Positions 25,948-34,223 of a stretch of 40,064 bases of DNA are shown here, piece by piece. The notes beneath the pieces were generated by a model, which was not told where the DNA came from, made no database searches, and worked only from the letters and a program-made list of their open reading frames with translations. How positions within the stretch are numbered: position 1 is the first letter of the stretch; every line of letters begins with the position of its first letter. The position numbers and the translations under genes are program-made. Origin of the DNA: Bacillota bacterium (GTDB lineage Bacteria; Bacillota; Clostridia; Saccharofermentanales; DTU023); the NCBI GenBank assembly GCA_023388605.1, contig JAEWFX010000007.1, positions 1 to 40,064 of the forward strand. The letters run 5' to 3'.

Positions 25948-26778
25948 TTATAAACGACTGACGATGAAACCGAGAATAAAAATATGTAGCGGATAATAAA
26001 TATAGAAAAAATACTGTTGAACTACGCTAGGTTTATTGGCAGTAGATTTCTGCAGACCAGGAATGTAGCAGATAAAAATACTTAAAATCGCTAATATCTG
26101 AATGCTGGGGAACGGGAAAACATTGTGTAAGAAATAATCCAGCAGCATAAATAACGCGGTGAGAATATACATCCCAACCAAAGCAAAATTACGTGTGCGT
26201 TTGATCAGTTGCCGTCCAGTCTGTAAGCGAAGGCCATCCGTCTGTATTTTGTACAATAGTTGAGTGTAATTCATATCTAGACCACGCAGACTAAATCGCT
26301 GCGCAAAATAGAAAACTCCCGGTAACATCACACCATATATGCCATAATCAACCATAAAGTAGCGACCGATCATACAGGCACATATCATGGTGACTAGGCC
26401 AAAAATTATACCCTTGTAATGTGTGGAATTCCTTTTGACCACATCGATATTTTGCAGAAAAATATCCAGACCACCGAGAAAAATCAAAGCACAGACCAGC
26501 GTAAAAAATATGTTTCGCGAATCATAACTAAAACCAGCGAGGTTAAAAGAATAGTACAACACCGGTTCACTGAGTAAGGCGAAAAAACTCAGACGGAAGA
26601 AATATTTACTCAAATTATGTGTACGCTGATAACCACACGCTAGATAGTAGCAAAAAATCGGAAAAGCCAGACGACCGACTGCTCTGAGTACCCAGTATAC
26701 TTCACTCGGCATATACACTTGGAAATAGCAGCCGATGTGATCTAAGGTCATTAAGATGATAGCAATTATTTTCAACAT
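25948..26778 (-). CDS. TraX-family integral membrane protein
   Basis: The 276-residue protein has about eight hydrophobic helices. Its opening LKIIAIILMTLDHIGCYF with the conserved DHIG, then RAVGRLAFPIFCYYLACGY, match the TraX family, named for F-pilin N-acetylation in plasmids but widespread on Firmicutes chromosomes as probable membrane acyltransferases. There is no conjugation gene near it, so pilin modification is unlikely here. GTAGGA precedes the ATG. It is separated from leuS by 30 bp and is probably co-transcribed with it. Its leader carries a terminator. The substrate is unknown. Confidence 0.85.
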   Translation of the reverse strand: MLKIIAIILMTLDHIGCYFQVYMPSEVYWVLRAVGRLAFPIFCYYLACGYQRTHNLSKYFFRLSFFALLSEPVLYYSFNLAGFSYDSRNIFFTLVCALIFLGGLDIFLQNIDVVKRNSTHYKGIIFGLVTMICACMIGRYFMVDYGIYGVMLPGVFYFAQRFSLRGLDMNYTQLLYKIQTDGLRLQTGRQLIKRTRNFALVGMYILTALFMLLDYFLHNVFPFPSIQILAILSIFICYIPGLQKSTANKPSVVQQYFFYIYYPLHIFILGFIVSRL

Positions 26779-26810
26779 AAGATTATCCTACACTAGCTGG
26801 TTTCAGTATA

Positions 26811-26847
26811 CCCAAAAAGAGTTGGGGCCGCATGGAACTGCGACCCC
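26811..26847 (-). terminator. Intrinsic terminator inside the traX-leuS leader
   Basis: On the minus strand a 9-bp stem (arms 26839-26847 and 26824-26832, one G-U pair, 6-base loop) is followed after three bases by TCTTTTTGG (to 26811). It lies between the candidate promoter at 26903-26931 and the traX ATG at 26778, where no other minus-strand gene exists. It therefore looks like an attenuator, or the end of a short RNA of about 85 nt. Confidence 0.65.
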
Positions 26848-26879
26848 TAAATGTGTATGTGTAAGGTAAGGAGAGAAAC

Positions 26880-26895
26880 GTTAGCTATAGCTAAC
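26880..26895. promoter_or_regulatory. Perfect 16-bp palindrome at the predicted traX start site
   Basis: GTTAGCTATAGCTAAC is a perfect inverted repeat beginning about 8 bases downstream of the traX -10, so it covers the predicted transcription start. It could be a repressor operator or, in RNA, a 5' hairpin. Confidence 0.5.
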
Positions 26896-26902
26896 TGGAC
26901 TA

Positions 26903-26931
26903 ACAATATCACCTGCATAAATAATAGTCAA
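26903..26931 (-). promoter_or_regulatory. Candidate promoter of the traX-leuS transcript
   Basis: On the minus strand TTGACT (26926-26931) and TATTGT (26903-26908) are 17 bp apart, and TGA before the -10 gives a TGN extension. The start site would be near 26896, producing a leader of about 118 nt before traX. Confidence 0.6.
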
Positions 26932-27001
26932 TAGCAAATAGTAAGCTGTTTAGCTAATATTACAGACGAGATCTCCTCTAGATGTAAGGATGGTGATACC
27001 T

Positions 27002-27766
27002 ATGAAATTTGCTATCGTCACCGGCGCTTCCTCAGGCTTAGGACGTGAAACATGCAGACAATTAGCAGATACCGAAGCTGTAGATGAACTTTGGTTGGTA
27101 GCTCGCAGACAAGATGAATTGATCAAACTCAACGACGAGTTAGATCTGCCATGCAAAATTCTAGCATTGGATCTCACTTCTCCTTCTGATGTGCAGCAAC
27201 TTATTAACCAAGCTGAAACAGCTATCAGCAGTGGAGACAATCTTCATTGGCTTGTATTGGCAGCTGGTTTCGGCAAGCTCGGTCGTCTAGATTCAACTAC
27301 AATCACCTCAGCTCAGAGCATGATCGATCTAAATATCTCATCACTCACTCAGATTACAGCCTCTCTCTTACCACGTATGCAGCAAGCGTATTGTCTTCTG
27401 TACGCCTCTGTCGCTGCCTTCGTACCCCAACCTGCTTTTGCTGTATACGCTGCCAGCAAGAGCTATGTTCTGAGCTTAGCTAGAGCTCTGGATATCGAAT
27501 ACCCCGAGGTCAATGTCTGTGCTGTTTGCCCGAATCCAGTAGACACCGGTTTTTTCAAAAATATCGGCGGATCACCAGCTGGCATCAAGAAGATAGGTCT
27601 CGAAAAAGCTGAGACCGTGGTCACTAAATCGATCAAGAATTGTCGTAAAGGCAAACAGATATCCACATCATGTCTGTCAGCTAAACTCATACTATTTGCC
27701 AGCAAACTATTGCCACATCGCTTCATTCTTTGGTGTTGTAAAAAACTGAAAATCTATAAACTGTAG
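27002..27766 (+). CDS. Short-chain dehydrogenase/reductase (SDR)
   Basis: From ATG at 27002, with GGTGAT six bases upstream, the protein has 254 residues. The classical SDR motifs are present: TGASSGLG nucleotide-binding loop (7-14), a Ser in LLYASVAAF, and catalytic YAASK (Tyr and Lys, about 148-152). The basic residues around the first turns would suit NADP(H), but this is not decisive. The C-terminus (about 225-254) is hydrophobic and basic and might associate with membranes. An ATG four codons upstream is less likely because its ribosome binding site is too close. It is followed 21 bp later by a Gfo/Idh/MocA gene. The substrate is unknown. Confidence 0.88.
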   Translation: MKFAIVTGASSGLGRETCRQLADTEAVDELWLVARRQDELIKLNDELDLPCKILALDLTSPSDVQQLINQAETAISSGDNLHWLVLAAGFGKLGRLDSTTITSAQSMIDLNISSLTQITASLLPRMQQAYCLLYASVAAFVPQPAFAVYAASKSYVLSLARALDIEYPEVNVCAVCPNPVDTGFFKNIGGSPAGIKKIGLEKAETVVTKSIKNCRKGKQISTSCLSAKLILFASKLLPHRFILWCCKKLKIYKL

Positions 27767-27787
27767 TCTAATACTTTAACTGATACT

Positions 27788-28891
27788 ATGAACAATGCTG
27801 ATAAATTAAATAAATCGCTTAAAATAGCCCTGATCGGTTGCGGTAGAGTTGCCGTCAAGCATCTGTCCGCAATTAAGTATCTTCGCCATCACTTTAGATC
27901 TTGTCCCAAGATCGAACTGGTAGCTGTTGTAGATCCCAATCGCTGTCGTGTACAAAAACAATTGCAGTCTGATAGCCACTTTAGAAATATTGCCGTGCTA
28001 TCCGATACCGCCAAACTATATGCTGAGTACCAACCTGATCTAGTCGCGATCACCACACCGTCTGGCAGCCATTACCGACTAGCTAGAGAGGCACTAGAAA
28101 ATAAATGTCATATTCTGGTGGAAAAGCCTGTGACTATGACCTCACAAGAAGCCATTGATCTGAAACAACTTGCCTCTACTAACAAACTGCAGATAGCCAT
28201 CGGACATATTTATCGATACTTCCCTGCTGTCAAACAACTCAGTGAGGAGTTACAGCGAGGAGATTTCGGCAGAATTCTCTACGGCAGTGTCGATGTGCGT
28301 TGGGGACACGATCAAGCTTATTATGATCAAGCTGACTGGCGTGGTACTTATAGCCAAGATGGCGGTGCAATTATGAATCAAAGCATACACGCTCTCGACC
28401 TGATGCACTTGCTCTTAGGTAGACCACAATTGAAATCAGTTACGGCACGCTGTACCACACAGAATCACCGTATGGAAGCTGAGGATCTGGGCTTTGCCAT
28501 CTGTGAATTCTCAGATAATATCTGGTTAAATGTTGAAGGTACCACCAATACCTCTCCTGATGATCATGAAGCTAACTTTTTCGTCTGCTGCACTGCTGGA
28601 GAAATACGTGCCGGTCTACGCAATGGCAAGATTACGCTCGATATCCGCAAATTCGCTGACCAGGAACAGAACAAAAATCTTAAAACTAAGTACTTGAAAC
28701 AAGCTTTGCTCGATTACTGGCGTGAAGGTGGTTGGCGTCGTCTCAAAGAGATCAAAAATCCACACACCGGCATCTATATCGATCTGATAGAGTCAATACT
28801 ACATATGCAAGAGGGTATGACACCCTTCGCTGATATCGACAGCGGCATCAATGCTGTAACCTTAGTGGAAGCGATCTATAATAACCGCTAA
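27788..28891 (+). CDS. Gfo/Idh/MocA-family oxidoreductase
   Basis: The 367-residue protein has an N-terminal Rossmann fold (IALIGCGRVAVKHLSAI, about 13-29) and the family EKP motif (ILVEKPVTM, about 115). A middle segment with DWRGTYSQDGGAIMNQSIHALD resembles WbpB/WlbA-type UDP-sugar 3-dehydrogenases, where Lys of EKP and the late His are catalytic. A role in sugar or nucleotide-sugar oxidation is therefore likely, but the substrate is not shown. No Shine-Dalgarno is evident, so it is probably coupled to the SDR gene just upstream. Its stop overlaps the stop of convergent arcA. Confidence 0.87.
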   Translation: MNNADKLNKSLKIALIGCGRVAVKHLSAIKYLRHHFRSCPKIELVAVVDPNRCRVQKQLQSDSHFRNIAVLSDTAKLYAEYQPDLVAITTPSGSHYRLAREALENKCHILVEKPVTMTSQEAIDLKQLASTNKLQIAIGHIYRYFPAVKQLSEELQRGDFGRILYGSVDVRWGHDQAYYDQADWRGTYSQDGGAIMNQSIHALDLMHLLLGRPQLKSVTARCTTQNHRMEAEDLGFAICEFSDNIWLNVEGTTNTSPDDHEANFFVCCTAGEIRAGLRNGKITLDIRKFADQEQNKNLKTKYLKQALLDYWREGGWRRLKEIKNPHTGIYIDLIESILHMQEGMTPFADIDSGINAVTLVEAIYNNR

Positions 28892-30096
28892 TCTTCACGC
28901 ACTAAAGGCATCGACATACAACGAGGACCTCCACGTCCACGTGATAATTCGCCTGAATCCAGGTAGTGGAGCTTGACACCTGCCTCTTCCAGGTGCTGAT
29001 TGGTGACGCGGTTGCGTTCATAGACTACTACCTCACGCGGTGCGATCGCCAAAGTGTTGGAGCCATCATTCCATTGTTCACGTTCAGCATCGATACCCTT
29101 ACCACCACCACAAGGCACCAATGTAACTTGAGATTGATCTAGATATGAGCAGAGAATCTGTTCTAACTTATCTTTGAGTTCATGAACTTTTATCTGACCA
29201 TCTGACATAGTCAGATCATAGACGGTCAGCGGTTCTTCGACCTCCGGATGAATGGTGAAGACATCGCGGTCAATCATCGTAAATACCGTATCGAGATGCA
29301 TGAAAGCACGCTTTTCAGGAATTTGAAAAGCTAACACATGTTCAAAACTATTGTCTCCAGATAAGAGATTTTGTGCCATCAACTCAATCGCCTCACTCTG
29401 AGTTCGCTGACTGATACCGATGGCGACGATATAGGGGCTCAAGATCAATATGTCTCCGCCCTCAATACGGTAGTTGAAATCGCGATTATATACAGTAGAG
29501 ACGGCTGTGAAATCTGGATGATATTGCAAAATGTACTTGTACAGCAGAGTTTCACGTCTCCTAGTCTCAGTCGACATCACATTGATACTCAGAGCATTGC
29601 CGATGGCCGTCATCGAATCACGCTGAAAATATAGATTGGGCAGTGGATCGATCAACAGATCACTCTCACGGCGCATGATGGTAGACAATGTGGAACCTTG
29701 TAGTTTGGGCACATCCTCCAAGCGTACACCTTCAAGAATTTTTGTGACCATCTCTGACGGCGAGAGATTCAGATAATAATCCATAAATGGAGTTATACGC
29801 TCGCGATAGATCCCCGCTTCTGGCAAAAACTCCTGTAAGAAATCATGTCTTATATCCTCGGACTGTAAGACCTTTTCTAGACAGTCAGTCAGATAAACTA
29901 CCTCTATACCCTGAGCACGCAGTACATCAGCAAAAGCATCATGTTCACTCTGAGCTTTTTGCATATCAGGGATGTCATCGAATAATAAGCGGTGCATGCT
30001 CGATGGAGTAAGATTTAGCAATTCGCGGCCAGGGCGATGGAGCATCACTTTTTTAAGTGTGCCGATCTCTGAATAGATATTAGGAACAAAACTCAT
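28888..30096 (-). CDS. arcA: Arginine deiminase
   Basis: The 402-residue enzyme hydrolyses arginine to citrulline and ammonia, the first step of the arginine deiminase pathway that yields ATP and raises pH. Visible are the guanidine-binding EGGD (in RIEGGDILIL), the His of FMHLDTVFTM and the nucleophile Cys393 in GGPRCMSMPL. Length and motifs are normal. AGGTGAT precedes the ATG. No arcB, arcC or antiporter gene lies next to it, so the pathway is split or incomplete. It is transcribed divergently from pepC, a peptidase that could supply free amino acids. Confidence 0.96.
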   Translation of the reverse strand: MSFVPNIYSEIGTLKKVMLHRPGRELLNLTPSSMHRLLFDDIPDMQKAQSEHDAFADVLRAQGIEVVYLTDCLEKVLQSEDIRHDFLQEFLPEAGIYRERITPFMDYYLNLSPSEMVTKILEGVRLEDVPKLQGSTLSTIMRRESDLLIDPLPNLYFQRDSMTAIGNALSINVMSTETRRRETLLYKYILQYHPDFTAVSTVYNRDFNYRIEGGDILILSPYIVAIGISQRTQSEAIELMAQNLLSGDNSFEHVLAFQIPEKRAFMHLDTVFTMIDRDVFTIHPEVEEPLTVYDLTMSDGQIKVHELKDKLEQILCSYLDQSQVTLVPCGGGKGIDAEREQWNDGSNTLAIAPREVVVYERNRVTNQHLEEAGVKLHYLDSGELSRGRGGPRCMSMPLVRED

Positions 30097-30120
30097 AAAT
30101 CACCTGCAAAACTTTTTTCC

Positions 30121-30129
30121 AGTATAACA
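30121..30129 (-). promoter_or_regulatory. Extended -10 upstream of arcA
   Basis: On the minus strand TGTTATACT (TATACT at 30121-30126) lies 24 bases upstream of the arcA ATG. No good -35 is seen at 16-18 bp. Confidence 0.45.
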
Positions 30130-30213
30130 AATCCCCCGACCTGATTGGCTCAACTATACATTTTCTCCGAATTGGCGTACCGTAACTATGTAACAAATAG
30201 AAAGAGGTCTTCT

Positions 30214-31542
30214 ATGATAACAAAAGAGCAAGTACAAAAATTCCGCAAACAGTACAATAGCGATCAACGCCATCAAGCGGTGGCAGGTGCGATGTCCGTA
30301 GCTGGCATCGACGCTGCTACAGTCGATCCACAATTAAAACAACGTCACCCCTTCACTTTTTCCGTCGACATCAAGACCGGTGATATCACCAACCAAAAAA
30401 TGAGCGGCCGTTGCTGGATGTTCGCCTCTTTTAACGCCGCGCGCACCAAAGTAATAGAGAAACTGAATGTCAAGACCTTCGAATTTTCCGAAGTTTATCC
30501 GCTGTTCTGGGACAAATTAGAAAAATCAAATTATTTTTTGAACAATATACTAGAAACATTAGCTGAGCCGGTACATTCACGTCTGCTCGATCACTTGTTG
30601 GCTTGTCCTCTGCAAGATGGCGGTCAATGGGATATGTTCTGTGGCATCCTCAAAAAATACGGTGCTGTGCCCAAAAGTGTGATGCCAGAAACCTACCACT
30701 CATCTAATACCGGTGCCTTAGTCACTTTCATGACATCAAAACTACGTGAGTACGCCTGTGAATTACGGAAACTCGCCAAGACAAAGAGTAAGGAAGAGCT
30801 AGAAGCCCGCAAAGAAGAGATGTTAGGTTTTATCTGGCAAATTCTAGTACAGGCTCTAGGCGAGCCCCCTGAGAAATTCGTCTTCGGCTACTACGACAAA
30901 GACGACGAATATCATCGTCTGCCCGAGATGACTCCCCAGCAATTCTTCACTGAATATACTGACTGGAAATTAGAAGATAAAATCTCGGTCATCAATGCTC
31001 CCACTGAAGACAAACCGTTCAACCGCTTCTACACCGTCAAATATTTAGGATCTGTTATAGAAGAGCGTCCCATCAATTATTTGAATGTGGGTATCACCGA
31101 ACTGAAAAAATATACTCTAGCTCAATTAAAGTCGGGTCAACCTGTCTGGTTCGGCTGCGATGTGGGACAACGCCTAGAACGTGAAAATGCTCTGATGGAT
31201 CTTGAAGCTCGCCGTTACGAATCAGTACTCGGCGAAGGTCTAAAACTAAATAAAGCAGAACGTCTAGATTACTGCGATAGCCTACTCACCCACGCCATGG
31301 TTTTCCTAGGTGTCGATCTCGACGATGAAGGTAATCCTATCAATTGGAAAGTTGAGAACTCATGGGGCGAACGCGGACCTGCCAAGGGTATCTACTCGAT
31401 GAGTGATGCCTGGTTCGATGAATTTGTCTACGAAGTGATGATAGACAGAGAATTTATCGATGCAGAACTATTAAAATCAGCCGAAAACAAAGACGTCATC
31501 GAACTAGCACCTTGGGATCCGATGGGATCACTAGCCCTCTAA
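30214..31542 (+). CDS. pepC: Aminopeptidase C / bleomycin hydrolase (C1 peptidase)
   Basis: From ATG at 30214 (AAGAGG upstream) the protein has 442 residues, the usual PepC length; the 23-codon longer frame lacks a ribosome binding site. It is a cytoplasmic papain-family cysteine aminopeptidase that forms a hexameric cage in characterised members. The catalytic triad is visible: Cys67 in SGRCWMFA, His360 in THAMVFLGV and Asn382 in VENSWG. The C-terminal end is intact. It is a single-gene transcript ending in a strong terminator. Confidence 0.95.
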   Translation: MITKEQVQKFRKQYNSDQRHQAVAGAMSVAGIDAATVDPQLKQRHPFTFSVDIKTGDITNQKMSGRCWMFASFNAARTKVIEKLNVKTFEFSEVYPLFWDKLEKSNYFLNNILETLAEPVHSRLLDHLLACPLQDGGQWDMFCGILKKYGAVPKSVMPETYHSSNTGALVTFMTSKLREYACELRKLAKTKSKEELEARKEEMLGFIWQILVQALGEPPEKFVFGYYDKDDEYHRLPEMTPQQFFTEYTDWKLEDKISVINAPTEDKPFNRFYTVKYLGSVIEERPINYLNVGITELKKYTLAQLKSGQPVWFGCDVGQRLERENALMDLEARRYESVLGEGLKLNKAERLDYCDSLLTHAMVFLGVDLDDEGNPINWKVENSWGERGPAKGIYSMSDAWFDEFVYEVMIDREFIDAELLKSAENKDVIELAPWDPMGSLAL

Positions 31543-31572
31543 TCATCTAGATACGGACATATGTTACGTTAA

Positions 31573-31612
31573 GGGGAATTGTTACTCAAATCGCAATTCC
31601 CCTCTTTTTTTT
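31573..31612 (+). terminator. Intrinsic terminator of pepC
   Basis: A 9-bp stem GGGGAATTG/CAATTCCCC (31573-31581 with 31594-31602) is followed by TCTTTTTTTT, 31 bp after the pepC stop. Strong and well formed. Confidence 0.9.
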
Positions 31613-31669
31613 ACCGTGCGTGTTATCGTTGTACATATACTTCGTAAATAGTAAGGAGGTTTTTTAATA

Positions 31670-32317
31670 ATGAGTTATCAAGTACCTGAATTAACCTATG
31701 CCTACGATGCTTTAGAGCCCGTAATCGACAAGGATACTATGCATTTTCACCACGATAAGCACCATACTGCTTATGTCAACAACCTGAACAAGGCTGTAGA
31801 GGGAACCGATTTAGATGGTAAGTGCATCGTCGAAATCCTTAAAGATCTCGATTCAGTACCTGAAAACATCCGTACAGCTGTCCGCAACAACGGTGGCGGT
31901 CACCTCAACCATAAATTATTCTGGGAGAGCATGACTCCTGGTGGTTCCAGTCAACCCACTGGTGAATTAGCTAAAGCTATTGATTCTGCTTTCGGTTCAT
32001 TCGCTGATTTCAAAGATAAATTTGAAAAAGCTGGCGCTGGTCGCTTCGGCAGCGGCTGGGCTTGGCTGGCCTGCAAGGATGGACAATTAGTCGTCATGTC
32101 CACCGCCAATCAAGACAATCCTGTCATGGAAGGTGCTACTCCTCTGCTCGGCAACGACGTCTGGGAGCACGCTTATTATTTAACCTACCAGAATCGTCGC
32201 CCTGACTACTTAAAAGAGTGGTGGAAAGTCGTAAACTGGGATGTCGTCGCCAAACGTTTTGAGAAATGCTGTGAAGGTAGACACGTCTCTGAAGAGACAC
32301 AGGGTTGTCCAATCTAA
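31670..32317 (+). CDS. sodA: Superoxide dismutase (Mn/Fe family, Mn-like)
   Basis: The 215-residue cytoplasmic enzyme dismutes superoxide. Metal ligands are His27 (in HHDKHH), His in NHKLFWE, and Asp and His in NDVWEHAYYL. The C-terminal-domain Gln of TANQDNP and the GSGWAWL segment point to the Mn type rather than Fe, though cambialistic activity is possible. The C-terminal tail is unusual, with paired Cys and a further Cys (CCEGRHVSEETQGCPI). AAGGAGG precedes the ATG. It is followed by a strong terminator and then by the manganese-type importer, a sensible functional neighbour. Confidence 0.95.
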   Translation: MSYQVPELTYAYDALEPVIDKDTMHFHHDKHHTAYVNNLNKAVEGTDLDGKCIVEILKDLDSVPENIRTAVRNNGGGHLNHKLFWESMTPGGSSQPTGELAKAIDSAFGSFADFKDKFEKAGAGRFGSGWAWLACKDGQLVVMSTANQDNPVMEGATPLLGNDVWEHAYYLTYQNRRPDYLKEWWKVVNWDVVAKRFEKCCEGRHVSEETQGCPI

Positions 32318-32351
32318 TAGCCTTACCTAACAGATAAATTATTTGTTGATT

Positions 32352-32379
32352 AGCTCTGAGTTCTGCTCAGAGCTTTTTT
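32352..32379 (+). terminator. Intrinsic terminator of sodA
   Basis: A 9-bp perfect stem AGCTCTGAG/CTCAGAGCT with a 5-base loop is followed by TTTTT. It separates sodA from the importer promoter that begins at 32386. Confidence 0.9.
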
Positions 32380-32385
32380 GTTTTC

Positions 32386-32414
32386 TTGAATTTTTAGGGA
32401 TACCAAATTATAAT
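32386..32414 (+). promoter_or_regulatory. Promoter of the manganese-type importer operon
   Basis: TTGAAT (32386-32391) and a perfect TATAAT (32409-32414) are separated by 17 bp. The start site is expected near 32421, inside the palindrome at 32416-32439. Confidence 0.85.
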
Positions 32415-32415
32415 T

Positions 32416-32439
32416 CTTAATTAGGTTAACCTAATTAAG
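32416..32439. promoter_or_regulatory. Perfect 24-bp DtxR-type operator
   Basis: The two halves CTTAATTAGGTT and AACCTAATTAAG form an uninterrupted perfect palindrome. The core TTAGGTTAACCTAA resembles DtxR/IdeR boxes (TTAGGTTAG-x-CTAACCTAA). It starts two bases after the -10 and covers the expected start site, a classic repressor position. The regulator at 5438-5893 is the obvious candidate. Confidence 0.82.
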
Positions 32440-32462
32440 TTTTCTAACAACTAGGAGGATAT

Positions 32463-33440
32463 ATGAAACACATATTTCGAAAATCACTGGGCGTTTTCCT
32501 CGCCAGTCTCATGCTGCTGAGTGTATTGTTAGTTTCTTGCCAAAAATCAAGTGCTGAAAATACCTCAACCCAAAAATCAAGTGCTGAAGATACCTCAACT
32601 AAAGCTAAACCTGTCGTCACTGTCACCACTTCTTTTTTGCAAGATATGGTAAAAGTTTTAGCTGGTGATCTGGTAGATATCAATTTGATCATCCCAGCTG
32701 GTGAGGATCCGCATCTCTACAATGCTCTACCTGAGGACAAAACCAAATTGAGCGAGGCGGATCTGGTTCTCTATCACGGCCTGCACTTCGAAGGTAAGAT
32801 GGTAGAAATCTTAGAGAAAGTCGGCACCAATCTATCGGAAAATTTCCCCGAAGATAAGATAGGTAAAATGGAAGAAGACGGTCAACAAGTTATTGATCCT
32901 CATTTTTGGTTTGATATTGACCTCTATAAATTAGCTACGACAAACGCAGCTGAAGCACTCTGCAAACTGATGCCTGACGAAGCTAATGCCATCCAAACCC
33001 GTCTAGAAAATTACCTAAAAGACTTAGATAAGCTCGACGAATTGATTCGTAAAGAACTCGAAAAAATCCCTCAAGAGTCTCGAGTATTGGTCACTCCGCA
33101 CGATGCTTTCAACTATTTTTCTCGTCGCTACAATATCGAGGTACATGCACCACAGGGTGTATCCACCGACTCTGAGGTAGCCACTGGCGATATCACAGAA
33201 ACTGTTGATTTAATCGTTAACAGAAAAGTAAAGGCTATCTTCGCAGAATCCACCACTGATCCTAAACGCATGGAAGTCATAAAACAAAACTGTGCCAATA
33301 AAGGCTTTGATGTCAAAGTTGTGAGCGGTGAAGGAAATGAGCTCTTCTCAGACTCACTGGCTCCAGAAGGACAGATGGGTGATAACTATATAGATATGTA
33401 CAAGCATAATGTCCAATTGATCGTCACAAACTTGGAATAA
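32463..33440 (+). CDS. Mn/Zn ABC importer substrate-binding lipoprotein (cluster A-1)
   Basis: The 325-residue lipoprotein has a signal peptide with lipobox LLVSC (Cys26), a short repeated linker, and a cluster A-1 binding domain. Candidate metal ligands are His in AGEDPHLYNALPED, His in VIDPHFWFD, Glu in IFAESTTDPK and Asp near MGDNYIDMY. A His-His-Glu-Asp set is the pattern of manganese binders such as PsaA, MntC and TroA, while zinc binders use an additional His; there is no His-rich loop either. It collects the metal outside the membrane and delivers it to the two permeases. GGAGG precedes the ATG. It is the first gene of the operon after the DtxR-type operator. Confidence 0.9.
   Translation: MKHIFRKSLGVFLASLMLLSVLLVSCQKSSAENTSTQKSSAEDTSTKAKPVVTVTTSFLQDMVKVLAGDLVDINLIIPAGEDPHLYNALPEDKTKLSEADLVLYHGLHFEGKMVEILEKVGTNLSENFPEDKIGKMEEDGQQVIDPHFWFDIDLYKLATTNAAEALCKLMPDEANAIQTRLENYLKDLDKLDELIRKELEKIPQESRVLVTPHDAFNYFSRRYNIEVHAPQGVSTDSEVATGDITETVDLIVNRKVKAIFAESTTDPKRMEVIKQNCANKGFDVKVVSGEGNELFSDSLAPEGQMGDNYIDMYKHNVQLIVTNLE
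32541..32600 (+). repeat. Tandem 30-bp duplication in the lipoprotein linker
   Basis: Two adjacent 30-bp copies (32541-32570, 32571-32600) differ at two positions. They encode QKSSAENTST and QKSSAEDTST just after the lipidated Cys, lengthening the flexible tether by ten residues without affecting the binding domain. Confidence 0.9.
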
Positions 33441-33472
33441 AATTTAAAGAAATTCTACTACTCAGGGGAAAC

Positions 33473-34216
33473 ATGACTGATTTAACTGCAACCAATGCCA
33501 TATACACCAAGGACTTGAGCATCTCATATCGCGACGAATTAGTGGTCGACAATGTCGAAGTCTATGTCAAAAATGGATCGATGACAGCTATTATCGGACC
33601 TAATGGCGCGGGTAAAACAACCATGCTCAAAGGCATGCTCGGTCTGATTCCCCTAGTGAGTGGTACTACCGTTTTCTACGGTCAAGCATCACTGGCACAA
33701 GTACGCAAACAGATCGCATATGTACCTCAGAAAAGCATGGTCAATTGGGATTTCCCGACCACGGTACGAGATGTCGCTGTGATGGGCAGATACGTGCACC
33801 TCGGTTGGATCAAAAGACCTTCTAAGGAAGATTATCGTCTAGCAGACCAGGCTCTGGAATTAGTGGGTATGAGCAGTTTTTACAACCGCCAGATATCGGA
33901 ATTATCTGGTGGTCAAAAACAGCGGGTGTTCATCGCACGTGCCCTGACACAACAGCCTGAACTCTTAATTCTCGATGAACCTCTACAGGGTGTTGATATC
34001 AAGACTGAACAGACGATTATCGCAACCCTCAAAGAACTTCAAGCTCAAGGGAAAACGATTCTTGCAGTACACCACAATCTCAACAATGTGGCTGATATTT
34101 TCGATGAAGCCATCTTGATCAACAAACAGTTGATCTCCGTCGGCAAAGTGCGAGAAGTGATGACTGATGCCAATCTGAAAGCCGCTTATACCAACAGTAT
34201 TTTTGTCAATGAGTAG
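33473..34216 (+). CDS. Mn-type ABC importer ATPase
   Basis: The 247-residue cytoplasmic ATPase has Walker A GPNGAGKTT (about 43-51), a Q-loop segment YVPQKSMVNWDFPTTV, signature LSGGQ (about 142), Walker B LLILDEP and the switch His in AVHHNL. The VNWDFPTTVxDVAVMGRY segment is typical of manganese/zinc cluster A-1 ATPases such as TroB and MntB. AGGGGA precedes the ATG, 32 bp after the binding-protein gene. Confidence 0.92.
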   Translation: MTDLTATNAIYTKDLSISYRDELVVDNVEVYVKNGSMTAIIGPNGAGKTTMLKGMLGLIPLVSGTTVFYGQASLAQVRKQIAYVPQKSMVNWDFPTTVRDVAVMGRYVHLGWIKRPSKEDYRLADQALELVGMSSFYNRQISELSGGQKQRVFIARALTQQPELLILDEPLQGVDIKTEQTIIATLKELQAQGKTILAVHHNLNNVADIFDEAILINKQLISVGKVREVMTDANLKAAYTNSIFVNE

Positions 34217-34223
34217 GTTTGAT

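Noticed and set aside
26828..26847. Plus-strand TGGAACTGCGA resembling a T-box core before the SDR gene
   Set aside because: It lies in the loop and arm of a hairpin whose U-tract is on the other strand, no specifier stem or upstream T-box structure is visible, and the SDR gene is not an amino-acid gene.
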